A stretch of 64,000 nucleotides of DNA from Candidatus Eiseniibacteriota bacterium (GTDB lineage Bacteria > Orphanbacterota > Orphanbacteria > Orphanbacterales > Orphanbacteraceae), in the NCBI GenBank assembly GCA_029262235.1, contig JAJCZU010000002.1, positions 682,001 through 746,000 of the forward strand. The letters are read 5' to 3'. Under the pieces are notes generated by a model, which was given only the letters and a program-made list of their open reading frames with translations, was not told the DNA's origin and did no database searches. The first letter of the stretch is position 1; every line of letters begins with the position of its first letter. A program made the translations under genes and the position numbers. Below are positions 36,759 to 45,453 of the stretch, one piece after another.

Positions 36759-37549
36759 GCAGCAACAGCTATGCCAGCCGCAGCTCGCGGGCGTTCCATG
36801 TTGCGACGCACACGCTTCTCGAAACGATCCGCGATCGTGTGTTCGGCGTGTCCATTCTCTTCTGCGCCATGCTGCTCGGCGCCGCGCTCGTGTTATCGCC
36901 GCTCGCGGCCGGGGAGCAGGACAAGATCATCATGGATCTCGGTCTCGCCGGCATCAGCGTGATCGGACTCTTTCTGGCGCTCTTCATCGGGGCCAGTCTC
37001 GTTTTTCGCGAAGTGGAGCGGCGCAGCATCTACACGATTCTGTCGAAGCCGATCGCGCGCGACGAATACATTCTGGGCAAGTACTTCGGTTCCGTGCTCA
37101 CGATCGTACTGAACGTACTCATGATGAGCGTGCTCTACGTTCTGCTCGTCAGCCTGCATCTCAAGACGTTTCACATGGGGCTGCTCTCCGCGATCTATCT
37201 GATCGCACTCGAGCTGGCGGTCATCGCCGCCTTTTCCCTTTTCTTTTCCGTCGTGTCGAGTCCGTTCATGGGAGCGTTCTTCACGCTGGCCCTCTTCGTC
37301 GCGGGGCACCTGGCGCGCGACATTCTGCATTTCGCGGAACTCGTGCCCGCGCAGAGCGGGCGCATGATCCTGAAAGGGATCACATATCTGCTCCCCAATC
37401 TCGAATACTTTAATGTAAAGGGAATGGCGGTGTACGGAAAGCCGATCCCGCCCGATCTGCTCCTTTTCGCGACGAGCTACGGTGCGCTTTACATCGTCGG
37501 CATTCTTCTGCTTACGATGCTGATCTTCCGCAGGAAGGATCTGCAGTAA
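36755..37549 (+). CDS. ABC-2 type transporter permease (PilI-like by position)
   Basis: 264 residues. About six membrane helices: VFGVSILFCAMLLGAALVL, GISVIGLFLALFIGASLVFR, VLTIVLNVLMMSVLYVLLV, IYLIALELAVIAAFSLFF, FFTLALFVAGHLARDIL and YGALYIVGILLLTMLIF. The loop REVERRSIYTILSKPIARDEYILGK is characteristic of ABC-2 permeases. It overlaps the ATPase gene by 4 nt and the following TPR gene by 1 nt (TAATG). Substrate unknown; likely forms a dimeric channel with the upstream ATPase. Confidence 0.85.
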   Translation: MSSNSYASRSSRAFHVATHTLLETIRDRVFGVSILFCAMLLGAALVLSPLAAGEQDKIIMDLGLAGISVIGLFLALFIGASLVFREVERRSIYTILSKPIARDEYILGKYFGSVLTIVLNVLMMSVLYVLLVSLHLKTFHMGLLSAIYLIALELAVIAAFSLFFSVVSSPFMGAFFTLALFVAGHLARDILHFAELVPAQSGRMILKGITYLLPNLEYFNVKGMAVYGKPIPPDLLLFATSYGALYIVGILLLTMLIFRRKDLQ

Positions 37550-38598
37550 TGTACAAGACGGCGGTGCTTACGATGTTCGCGCTGGCCCTGATCGGCGTGG
37601 CCAACGCGCAGCTCGGCCCTCAGATCGAATCGCGCATGATCTCGACCGAGAGCGATCGCGAGCTTTCGTATTTCCCCTCCGGCGTTCTGCTCGAACCGAT
37701 CGTATGCGGTTTCGATAACATCGTGGCGGACCTTCTCTGGCTTCGCGCGATCCAGTACTACGGCCGGCATCGCCAGACGGATCTCATGTTCGGACGCGTG
37801 GACCACGTGTTTCGCACCCTGACCGAACTCGATCCCCATTTTATCGAAGCGTTCCGTTTCGGCGCGCTCGTACTCGTCGAAGATGCGCAGATGCCGGAAG
37901 AAGGGTACGAGCTGCTGAAGAGCGGCATTCGTAGTAACCCCGAAGACGGCGGGCTCTACTTCGACCTCGGCTTCCACTGCTACCTGAACGGGGAATACAA
38001 CCGCGCGTCCATCTATTTCGGGCATGCCGTGAACAAGGAAGGGGCCCCGGACAAGGCCGCCCGTTTCGCCGCATTTGCCCAGAACAGGCAGGGGAATCTC
38101 GACATTGCCGAGGAGCTGTGGATCGAGATTTACGACGGGACAACGAACGAAAGAACCCGGGCGTCAGCCGAGTTTGCGCTGAAGAGCATCGCGGCGGCAA
38201 GGGACACGATCTACCTCGCCGAGCGTGCGCGTGCGTATCATGCGCGATTCGGACAATATCCCCGGAGCGTTGACGATCTCGTGAAGAGCGCTTTCGCGCC
38301 GGCCGTGCCGGAAGAACCGTTTCAGACGAACTACATCATTCACCCGGAAACCGGCGAGGTACGGTCGTGGTATCTGCTCGGCCGCGAGCTGAAACGCGAC
38401 GTCTCCGTACTGAGCGATTTCGTGACTCGCTTTCAGGAAGAGTGGGGGCGCTTTCCGAAGGACGCCGCCGAAATCGTCGAGTACGGCTATCTCGAGGAGG
38501 AACCGCGCCCGTTCGGCGCGCGCTACGTCGTCGATCCCGCATCCGGCGAAGTGCAGGTCGTTCTGGAAACGGAGCCCCGCGCGGAGCGTGACCTGTGA
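37549..38598 (+). CDS. Exported or membrane-anchored TPR-like protein of the pil cluster
   Basis: 349 residues. One N-terminal hydrophobic segment (AVLTMFALALIGVANAQ) is a signal peptide or anchor. The region 45-210 has helical TPR-like repeats (HFIEAFRFGALVLVEDAQMP, LYFDLGFHCYLNGEYNRASI, AARFAAFAQNRQGNLDIAEE). The rest holds two copies of a short module with GQYPRSVDDLVK/GRFPKDAAEIVE followed by P......Y...P.TGEV, which resembles the C-terminal part of some pseudopilins. Coupled to the ABC permease by a 1-nt overlap. By position it could correspond to PilG of Myxococcus, but I see no decisive motif. Confidence 0.6.
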   Translation: MYKTAVLTMFALALIGVANAQLGPQIESRMISTESDRELSYFPSGVLLEPIVCGFDNIVADLLWLRAIQYYGRHRQTDLMFGRVDHVFRTLTELDPHFIEAFRFGALVLVEDAQMPEEGYELLKSGIRSNPEDGGLYFDLGFHCYLNGEYNRASIYFGHAVNKEGAPDKAARFAAFAQNRQGNLDIAEELWIEIYDGTTNERTRASAEFALKSIAAARDTIYLAERARAYHARFGQYPRSVDDLVKSAFAPAVPEEPFQTNYIIHPETGEVRSWYLLGRELKRDVSVLSDFVTRFQEEWGRFPKDAAEIVEYGYLEEEPRPFGARYVVDPASGEVQVVLETEPRAERDL

Positions 38599-39977
38599 AC
38601 GAGCTCGTCCGCCTGATCCCCGTATTTCTGCTCTTCGGATCCGCGTTCTTCTTCATCCTGATGTTCGCGTTCTCCCGTTTTACGAAACAATGGTCGAAGA
38701 AGGAGCCGCGCAAGGATGAAACGGCGCTCATGCTCCGTACGGTGGACGATGTCGTGCGCGGAATCCGCGAAAGCGAAACGGGTCTCCGCGACCTCTATTC
38801 ACGCGCCGAAAAGAAAGCTTCGTTTCTCGAGCACTACCATCACAGCATTCTGGAATCCGTCGATACGGGCGTGCTCGCCTGCAACCGCGCGGGACAGGTC
38901 ACGGCACTGAACCGCGCCTGCGAAGAAGTGCTGCATCTGAAAGAACCGGCGCGCGGCAAGTCTCTTTCCTCGCTCCTCGGGCGCCAGAATCTGTTCGACG
39001 CGATTCTGGAGCGGATCAAAGCGGGCGAGGCGGTGCGCGACTCGGTCGAAATCAGAATCAGGCGCAGGGGGGACGACACGCGCTGGATCGAGCTCAGGAC
39101 CTCGCCGCTCAAGGGGCGCGCGGGGCAGGTCGTGGGCGCCACGTTTCTGCTGAACGACATCACCGACAAGCACATGCTGCGGCGTGAGGTGGAACTGAAA
39201 GAACGCCTTGCCGCGATGGGCGAGGTATCAGCCGGGCTCGCGCACGAGTTCCGGAACGCGATTCATTCGCTGAACGGCCTCGCCAAACTGATCCGGCGAC
39301 GAGCGGACGGAAACGAACGCATCGTTCCTCTCGCCGACGAGATTCTGAGCGAAAACGGGGAGCTCGAACGCTCGCTGAACGAGCTGCTTACGTTTCTGAA
39401 ACCGCAGCGCACGCGGAACGAACCGATCGATCTCGCGCTTCTTTTCGAGACGATTCTCGTTCCGTTCCGCGAACAGGCCGCCGACCGCGTCGAGTTCACG
39501 CTCGAGTCGGGGACGCTTCCGGTTTTCCGGGGCGATCGCGGGCTGCTGACGCAGGCGTTTCGCAACCTCGTGCAGAACGGGGCCGAAGCCATGCCGCCAT
39601 CGGGCGGGAAGCTCCAGGTGCGGCTCTCGAGTATCGCGCCGAAGGGAGCGCTGGGCCGCACGCGCCCCTATATCGTGATCACGATCAAGGACTCCGGCAG
39701 CGGCATTCCCGATCACGTAAAAGCCAAGATCTTCACGCCGTTCTTCACGACCCGGCGTAAAGGCACCGGCCTCGGCCTTCCGATGGTGCAGAAAATCGTG
39801 GCCGCACACGGAGGCAGCATCGACGTGGATTCCGTGGTCGATCGCGGCACCACCTTCCGGCTCTTCCTGCCTGCCGCAAGTATACCGGTCGGCCTTTCCA
39901 CGGACTCCGCCGGATTCGGCGGGGCGCCCGCACCCTCCGTTGCCCAGGATGACGCAAACGACGGAATCTCCGCCTGA
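38595..39977 (+). CDS. Sensor histidine kinase, second system of the pil cluster (PilS2-like)
   Basis: 460 residues from GTG 38595, overlapping the upstream stop by 4 nt. A single N-terminal membrane helix (LIPVFLLFGSAFFFILMFAF), then a PAS domain (about 90-200), HisKA with His217 and an HATPase domain (N box FRNLVQNGAEAM, G1 DSGSGIP, G2 GTGLGLPMVQKI). The H box reads SAGLAHEFRNAIHSLNGLAK; the common Pro after Asn is replaced by Ala. No extracytoplasmic sensor domain, so it senses cytoplasmic or membrane signals. Its partner regulator follows 60 nt downstream. The last ~30 residues are low-complexity Ala/Gly/Pro. Confidence 0.88.
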   Translation: MNELVRLIPVFLLFGSAFFFILMFAFSRFTKQWSKKEPRKDETALMLRTVDDVVRGIRESETGLRDLYSRAEKKASFLEHYHHSILESVDTGVLACNRAGQVTALNRACEEVLHLKEPARGKSLSSLLGRQNLFDAILERIKAGEAVRDSVEIRIRRRGDDTRWIELRTSPLKGRAGQVVGATFLLNDITDKHMLRREVELKERLAAMGEVSAGLAHEFRNAIHSLNGLAKLIRRRADGNERIVPLADEILSENGELERSLNELLTFLKPQRTRNEPIDLALLFETILVPFREQAADRVEFTLESGTLPVFRGDRGLLTQAFRNLVQNGAEAMPPSGGKLQVRLSSIAPKGALGRTRPYIVITIKDSGSGIPDHVKAKIFTPFFTTRRKGTGLGLPMVQKIVAAHGGSIDVDSVVDRGTTFRLFLPAASIPVGLSTDSAGFGGAPAPSVAQDDANDGISA

Positions 39978-40037
39978 TTCTTCATGATTCGCTAAAAAAG
40001 AACTCCCATCGTCCGATCTTAGGAGAGAGGAGTGGAA

Positions 40038-41393
40038 ATGAACGAACGGCGCATTCTGATTGTCGAAGACCGGCCGGCCACGCGGCGGATGCTGGAGGAG
40101 ACCCTCCAGGACGAAGGCTGGGATACGACGGGAATCGAAGACGGTGGCGATGCGGTCAAGCGTCTCCGGGAAGAGAGCTTCGACCTCGTCCTGACAGATC
40201 TGGAGCTGCCGGGGAAGGACGGCCTTCAGGTTCTCGCAGCGTGCCGTGAAAGCGATCCCCTGGCGCCGGTTATCGTCATGACCGCACACGGTACGGTGGA
40301 GACAGCCGTGGAAGCGATGAAGCGCGGCGCCTACGACTTCCTGACGAAACCCGTCGATACGGACCGCCTGCTCCTGCTCGTCGAGCGCGCAGCCGAACGC
40401 CGCTCGCTCGAGCTGAGGACCCGGGTGACCGAAGACAGCGCCCGCCCGCCGATCATCGCGGGTGAGAGCCCTGCCATCCAGAAGGTGCTGCGTCTCGCGG
40501 AGAAAGTGGCGCCCTCGGATTCTTCCGTGCTCATTCTCGGCGAAAGCGGTACAGGCAAAGAGCTCTTCGCCCGTTATATCCACAGCAAGAGCCGTCGCGC
40601 GAAAAACCAGCTCGTGGCGCTCAACTGTGCCGCGATTCCGCGCGAGCTGATCGAGTCCGAACTCTTCGGCGCGGAAAAGGGGTCGTATACGGGAGCCGAT
40701 CGGAGACGCCTCGGGAAGTTCGAACTCGCGAACAGCGGGACACTCTTCTTCGACGAAATCGGGGAACTGGAGCGGGATCTGCAGTCGAAGCTGCTTCGCG
40801 TTCTCGAAAATCGCGTGATCGAACGCGTGGGGGGATCGCGTTCGATTCGCGTGGACGTGCGCCTGATCACGGCCACGAACCAGAGTCTCGAACAGGAAGT
40901 GTCGGAAGGGCGCTTTCGCGACGACCTCTACTATCGCCTGAACGTATTTCCGATCCACCTTCCGCCGCTTCGCTTTCGTCGCGAAGATATCCCGATTCTC
41001 GCGGAGCATCTTCTCGCGGGTTTCTCGGTCGAGATGGGGCGCCCCGCACTCGGGCTGTCGCCGAAGGCACTCGCCGCGCTGCAGGAGTACGACTGGCCCG
41101 GCAACGTGCGCGAACTCAGAAACACGCTGGAACGCGCGGTGATTCTCACCGAAGGAAACGAAATCCCCGCGGAAGTGATCGCGGTGGGCGGAACGCACAA
41201 AGCCGCCCCCGCATCAGTCGCAAGCTATTCGGATCTCCATGCGGCCGTGCGCGATTCGACGCGGCGAACGGAGATCGATTGCATCAGTCGATCGCTCAAG
41301 GAGTGCGACGGAAACAAGAGTGAAGTCGCACGCCGGCTGAAGGTGAGCTACCGCTCTCTCTGGGCGAAGATCAAGGAGTATGAACTCGAATGA
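40038..41393 (+). CDS. Sigma-54-dependent NtrC-family response regulator (PilR2-like)
   Basis: 451 residues from ATG 40038 (GAGAGGAG just upstream; GTG 40032 is the alternative). Receiver with Asp54 in VLTDLELPGKDG, AAA+ domain with GESGTGKE, Walker B SGTLFFDEIGELE and [14 protein letters not shown], and a Fis-type C-terminal helix-turn-helix (GNKSEVARRLKVSYRSLWAK). The sigma-54 contact loop is GSYTGA; Tyr replaces the usual Phe, a tolerated but uncommon change. Paired with the kinase upstream and coupled to the next gene by a 4-nt overlap. Likely targets include the minor-pilin operon downstream, where sigma-54-like elements with 9-nt spacing are seen. Confidence 0.92.
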   Translation: MNERRILIVEDRPATRRMLEETLQDEGWDTTGIEDGGDAVKRLREESFDLVLTDLELPGKDGLQVLAACRESDPLAPVIVMTAHGTVETAVEAMKRGAYDFLTKPVDTDRLLLLVERAAERRSLELRTRVTEDSARPPIIAGESPAIQKVLRLAEKVAPSDSSVLILGESGTGKELFARYIHSKSRRAKNQLVALNCAAIPRELIESELFGAEKGSYTGADRRRLGKFELANSGTLFFDEIGELERDLQSKLLRVLENRVIERVGGSRSIRVDVRLITATNQSLEQEVSEGRFRDDLYYRLNVFPIHLPPLRFRREDIPILAEHLLAGFSVEMGRPALGLSPKALAALQEYDWPGNVRELRNTLERAVILTEGNEIPAEVIAVGGTHKAAPASVASYSDLHAAVRDSTRRTEIDCISRSLKECDGNKSEVARRLKVSYRSLWAKIKEYELE

Positions 41394-42760
41394 AACGCAT
41401 CCTGACGACCACCTTTCTCCTGCTTTGCAGCGGGGCGCTCGCGCCGGCCGCCGAGTGGGAAGTGCACCATCCGGACTCCGTCCTCGTCGGCGCATGGACC
41501 GTGCCTGTTTTCGCGCACGCGGATTCCGCGGCACGGGATCTCCGCGCGGTGCTCGCGACGAACACCGACACACTCGAGTTCGCATTCGTCTCGCTTCCTG
41601 CGGCGCCGGGGCGGGCGAGTTTCGGCCTGTATGTGGAAGAGCCGCTCCTGTTTCTGCAGGAGAAGGGAAACGTTTCGATTCGCGTCTTCGCAGGGTCGCG
41701 CCAGGAACCTGTTTACACAGGAAACATGCCGGTTACGGATCACCTCGCCAACTCGTGGATCCTTTCGATCGACGACGGCGGCCGCACGGTTCTCTGGGAG
41801 GGCGACGGGGCCGGCGGTCTGATCTCCATCGACACGCTGCCCGAAGACATTCTGCTCGAGGATGCGCTGCTGATTGAGAACGGGCTCGGCGGAGTCGACG
41901 TGGCGGCGGTGACGACGAGCGGCGAAATCGTGCTCTGGACATTGCGCGGCGAACTGGAAGAGAAGTTCCGCATTGCCATGGGCGGGCATGGCGCGTGCAT
42001 CGCGCCGCTTCCGGGACGCGACGACTTCCTTGTCGGCTTCGTGGACGGACGCATCTGCCTCGTCGATACGCACACGGAAGACGTGAAGACCGTGGCGTCC
42101 GTGCAGGGGATACCGACGAGTCTCGCTGTGGGTGATGGCGCCGGGGACATCGAAGAAGATCTGATCGTGACGGTTCTCGAGATGAGTCGTTCGACCCTGG
42201 TCTGCTTTCGGGGACAGCCGGACGGCTACTGGGGAGACCCGGAACCGACCGAGAGCGCGCTGCCGTCCATGGGGCGACAGGTGATCTTCGCGGACCTCGA
42301 CGCGGGCGGGAAAGAAGAACTGCTGCTGCTGCTCGATGGCGGGCGTGCTCTGCTTTCCGCCGTCATGCTCTGGGGAATCGAAGGGACCTATGCGATCCCC
42401 GAAAACCTCGACCTCGCCGGCGTCGGTGACCGGCCGCTTCATCATCTCTTCAAAGGCGACTGGAATGCGGACGGCCGTGTCGATGTCGGCGTCGTGCACG
42501 GATCGGGCGAAAGCGTGCTGGAACTCTTCGTCCAGAACGCGGGAGACGCGCGTTCGTTCTCGGCCGTGGACATCCTGCCCGTGGGGGGGGCCGAAGTCGG
42601 CATCGTGGTGGCGGATCTCGACAGAAACGGCGCTTCGGACATCATCGTGGCTGAGGGGAACTTCGGAGTCTGGCTGAACGACGGGCGCGGACGCCTCTAT
42701 CGACATCCGAGTCCGCCGCGGGGACGCCCGGCGCGTCTCTTTGCGATCGCGGCCCATTGA
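41390..42760 (+). CDS. Secreted FG-GAP/VCBS-type repeat protein upstream of minor pilins
   Basis: 456 residues. Signal peptide MKRILTTTFLLLCSGALAPA. The body is a beta-propeller-like repeat protein: blades with Asp-rich turns such as DLDAGGKEELLLLLDG, DWNADGRVDVGVVHGSGES and DLDRNGASDIIVAEGNFG resemble FG-GAP/VCBS calcium-binding loops (DxDxNGxxD). It overlaps the response regulator gene by 4 nt and is 182 nt before the minor pilins. In many type IV pilus loci a propeller-bearing PilY1 tip protein is encoded with the minor pilins. This protein lacks a von Willebrand A domain and is shorter, so a PilY1-like role is only a hypothesis. Confidence 0.6.
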   Translation: MKRILTTTFLLLCSGALAPAAEWEVHHPDSVLVGAWTVPVFAHADSAARDLRAVLATNTDTLEFAFVSLPAAPGRASFGLYVEEPLLFLQEKGNVSIRVFAGSRQEPVYTGNMPVTDHLANSWILSIDDGGRTVLWEGDGAGGLISIDTLPEDILLEDALLIENGLGGVDVAAVTTSGEIVLWTLRGELEEKFRIAMGGHGACIAPLPGRDDFLVGFVDGRICLVDTHTEDVKTVASVQGIPTSLAVGDGAGDIEEDLIVTVLEMSRSTLVCFRGQPDGYWGDPEPTESALPSMGRQVIFADLDAGGKEELLLLLDGGRALLSAVMLWGIEGTYAIPENLDLAGVGDRPLHHLFKGDWNADGRVDVGVVHGSGESVLELFVQNAGDARSFSAVDILPVGGAEVGIVVADLDRNGASDIIVAEGNFGVWLNDGRGRLYRHPSPPRGRPARLFAIAAH

Positions 42761-42768
42761 GGCGCATT

Positions 42769-42806
42769 CGGCAAACCATTGCCGGATAAAGCGGCACCCC
42801 CTTGCA
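42769..42806 (+). promoter_or_regulatory. Two sigma-54-like elements (9-nt spacing) before the minor-pilin operon
   Basis: CGGCAAACCATTGC (42769-42782) and CGGCACCCCCTTGC (42792-42805) agree at 11 of 14 positions and begin 23 nt apart. Both resemble -24/-12 promoters, but GG and GC are 9 rather than 10 nt apart. The first also forms an inverted repeat CGGCAA-N4-TTGCCG. They may be weak sigma-54 promoters or duplicated operators. Confidence 0.35.
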
Positions 42807-42942
42807 GAGTGCGCGATATCTGAACAGGCAGGGTTTGCGTGCGCCGCTGGTAAGCGTCACCGCGGCAGTCACTTACAACGAAACGAGAGACAGGTTCGGC
42901 ATGGTACGCGTCTTGCGAAGTAACCAGCCGAGGAGAAAAACC

Positions 42943-43398
42943 ATGAAACGGCTCTTACAAAAACAGGACGGGTTCTCTCTCGTCGAACTCATGGTGGCCA
43001 TGGTCGTCATGAGCGTCGGATTTCTTGCCATGAGTCACATCTTCATGGCGGCGATGGAGCACTCGAAGCAGGGGAAGCACGATATGGCGGCCCTGACTCT
43101 CGCCAACGAGATCCTCGAACGCGTTCGCGCGACGCCCTACGAACAGGTGTACGCCACGTATGACGGGATGACCACGACGAACGTCGCCACGATTCCCGCA
43201 GCCGCCCGGAACTGGGCGACGCATGCCGCGAACGAGCTGCCGCACGGCGATTTCGACGTAAACGTTTATAAGAACGGCCAGAAATCCTACATCACGGAGA
43301 ACGGCATTCTGGAAGTGGAAGTTCTTGCTTCATGGCAGGAGCGGGGAAACACGCGGTCGATGCGTACGAGTACCTTCATTGTCCGCATGGGAAGCTAG
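42943..43398 (+). CDS. Type IV pilus minor pilin, PilV-like
   Basis: 151 residues from ATG 42943 (GAGGAG about 8 nt upstream); an open frame extends upstream without a pilin start. Prepilin leader MKRLLQKQDG, cleavage after Gly10, mature FSLVELMVAMVVMSVGFLAM with Glu5 at residue 15. EHSKQGKHDMAALTLANEIL and ERVRATPYEQV are typical of PilV/GspI-type proteins, which cap or prime pilus assembly. First gene of a four-gene minor-pilin operon; its stop is 7 nt from the next start. Confidence 0.88.
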   Translation: MKRLLQKQDGFSLVELMVAMVVMSVGFLAMSHIFMAAMEHSKQGKHDMAALTLANEILERVRATPYEQVYATYDGMTTTNVATIPAAARNWATHAANELPHGDFDVNVYKNGQKSYITENGILEVEVLASWQERGNTRSMRTSTFIVRMGS

Positions 43399-43405
43399 CG
43401 AGGAA

Positions 43406-44956
43406 ATGATGACGAACACTTTACGAAATGAACGTGGTTCGGCGCTTATCCTGGCGCTGCTCGTCCTGACGGGAATCTCCCTGTTCGGAATCAGTCTCGC
43501 GCTGACCACGATCACCGACAGAAACATCGCGAAGTTCGACCGCGAGAGCATGGAGGCGCTTCATGCCGCGGAATCCGGAATCGCGCGGGCCAAGCGGGCG
43601 ATCCAGGACAGGGGCGTCACGTTCGGTGACGCGGACGGAGACGGACTGCCCGACTTTCAGATGACGGACTCGCTCTCCTGGGGCGGGGCGTTCGAGGTCT
43701 TCGGCGAGTCGGATATCCCGAGCTCGGGATCTGCCGGCGGCTACGCGGCCGATATCATTCGCATCACGGCAGTGGGACGATCCAAAGGCGCCTATCGCTC
43801 CGTGCTGTCTGAAATTCGTCACGATTCGTTCCTGAAATACGCGCGCTTCGTGCAGGCCACCGGCGTCAGCTACGGCTGCGGAGCCGTGCTCTCGGGAGAG
43901 GTGTATTCCGGCGGAACGATCGGGCTTCCGAGTGGTTGCAGTTCGACGGAGAAAGTAACGTTTCTCGAGATGGTGGCCGCGGTCAGCGGCATTTCGAATC
44001 TCTCCGAAGGAATCTTTCACAAGGGATACAACGACTCCGCCACAGTGGTCGATCTGCAGGCGTCCGTCGACTTCGATCTGATCCGTGAAAAGGCGGACGG
44101 AAGCTGTGCGGAATGCGAGTGCGACGGCTTCGGGCGCAAAGGCATCTACATGGACGACGATCCTCTCGGAATCGGAACGAACGGCACGATCAACCTCTCG
44201 CTCTTCGACTTCCAGTTCGAGGATCCGGGGTCGGGCGATACGGTCGTAACCTACAACGGCGCGTTCGTGATGGATCCCACCACGGGGAACCCGCTTCTGC
44301 GGGACGATTACAACGGCATCATCTTCTTCGAAGGCGATGGCTTCGTGCGCGGAACCTCAGACGGTGTCGGAGGACGCGCGCTCACGATCTGGGCCACCGA
44401 CGACATCTTCGTCGAAGGGGACATCATCACGGGGTACACGGGGTTCGATCCCGTGACGCGCCTTCCGGACGGCACAGGCTTCCCGGTCAATATCGGTCTC
44501 GTCGCGAGTGACTACATCTACATCGGTGCCGTCAATCGTATCGCGCAGATCGACGCCGTACTGATGGCCGTCAACTCGAACTGGCGTGTCTGGGACACGG
44601 CGCTTGCCGCGCATCCTCCCGCGCCGATCGGGAACTACGACCTGGACCAGGACGGCATCGTCGGGGAATCGCCCGTGAACCACGACCCGAATGTCGGAAC
44701 AGGCTGGGACGAGGTCATCACCGCAGGCAATCGCAACGACACCTGGGTCCTGAATATCAACGGACCCATCATTACCTACGACGGGGGGAGCGCGTACCCG
44801 TGGAACGCCGGTTCGGTACTGTCCGCCGCGACGGGCCCGACGCGCCGTTACAACTACGACCTCGACGTAACCGACTATCCGCCGCCCTGCTTCCCGGTGC
44901 CGCTCAATCTCTGGGTGGACCACGCATGGGCCGAGATCTACGACGTGGAGAACTAG
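43406..44956 (+). CDS. Oversized PilX-type minor pilin
   Basis: 516 residues; start ATG 43406 or 43409, both after GAGGA. The N-terminus MTNTLRNERG then SALILALLVLTGISLFGISL has the PilX form: Gly before the cleavage site, no Glu5, and ITDRNIAKFDRESMEALHAA downstream as in PilX/GspK-like proteins. PilX proteins are usually under 250 residues; here about 350 extra residues follow. These include a Cys-rich patch (CAECECDGFGRKG) and Asp/Gly-rich beta segments (FEGDGFVRGTSDGVGGRALT, YDLDQDGIVGES). It may be a pilus-tip component or adhesive extension. Stop and next start are separated by 2 nt. Confidence 0.75.
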   Translation: MMTNTLRNERGSALILALLVLTGISLFGISLALTTITDRNIAKFDRESMEALHAAESGIARAKRAIQDRGVTFGDADGDGLPDFQMTDSLSWGGAFEVFGESDIPSSGSAGGYAADIIRITAVGRSKGAYRSVLSEIRHDSFLKYARFVQATGVSYGCGAVLSGEVYSGGTIGLPSGCSSTEKVTFLEMVAAVSGISNLSEGIFHKGYNDSATVVDLQASVDFDLIREKADGSCAECECDGFGRKGIYMDDDPLGIGTNGTINLSLFDFQFEDPGSGDTVVTYNGAFVMDPTTGNPLLRDDYNGIIFFEGDGFVRGTSDGVGGRALTIWATDDIFVEGDIITGYTGFDPVTRLPDGTGFPVNIGLVASDYIYIGAVNRIAQIDAVLMAVNSNWRVWDTALAAHPPAPIGNYDLDQDGIVGESPVNHDPNVGTGWDEVITAGNRNDTWVLNINGPIITYDGGSAYPWNAGSVLSAATGPTRRYNYDLDVTDYPPPCFPVPLNLWVDHAWAEIYDVEN

Positions 44957-44958
44957 CC

Positions 44959-45441
44959 ATGAAGAGATGGAATCAATCGGGATTCAGTGCCGTCGAGCTC
45001 ATGGTGGTCGTGACCATTTTCGGGATCACGGCCGTCGCTCTCGCGCCGGGATTCTCGCGCAGCTGGAAGCGTTCGGCGCTCGATTCGAACGCGATCAAAA
45101 TGGAAACGGCCATGAAGCTCTGCCGTCAGAAGGCAATCATGAACCGGCGGCCGTACAGGCTCATCATGGATCCCTCGGACCATACGTTCTATTCGATGCG
45201 TCGCGACTCGGGCGGTGTCTGGGTCATGGATCCGCCGGAAACGACATTCATCAAGGACCAGATCAACTTTATCTCGCGCGGCGACAACCACGACCTGTTC
45301 TTCGAGACACGGGGCACGGTGGCGGCGAGTGACTCGCCGGCGGAAGTCCGGTTCTTCAACGACCGCGGCGAAACGCTCGCGATCAATCTGGTTCGTACGG
45401 GACGGATCCGCGTGGTGCGGACTGCCGGCCCGTCATCCTAG
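44959..45441 (+). CDS. Type IV pilus minor pilin, FimT/GspH-like
   Basis: 160 residues from ATG 44959; the open frame upstream overlaps the PilX-like gene and is not used. Leader MKRWNQSG, cleavage after Gly8, mature FSAVELMVVVTIFGITAVAL with Glu5 at residue 13. The following pattern (NAIKMETAMKLCRQKAIMNR...YRLIMDPSDHTFYSMRRD) is the FimT/GspH/FimU class, in which an early helix carries R.KA..N. FimT has been shown to bind DNA in competent bacteria, which fits the ComEA-like and DprA genes here, but binding residues were not identified. Confidence 0.85.
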   Translation: MKRWNQSGFSAVELMVVVTIFGITAVALAPGFSRSWKRSALDSNAIKMETAMKLCRQKAIMNRRPYRLIMDPSDHTFYSMRRDSGGVWVMDPPETTFIKDQINFISRGDNHDLFFETRGTVAASDSPAEVRFFNDRGETLAINLVRTGRIRVVRTAGPSS

Positions 45442-45453
45442 GAGGCCTTCGTG

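Noticed and set aside
39228-41198. Minus-strand open frame of 656 codons opposite the second kinase/regulator pair
   Set aside because: Shadow of two clear plus-strand regulatory genes.
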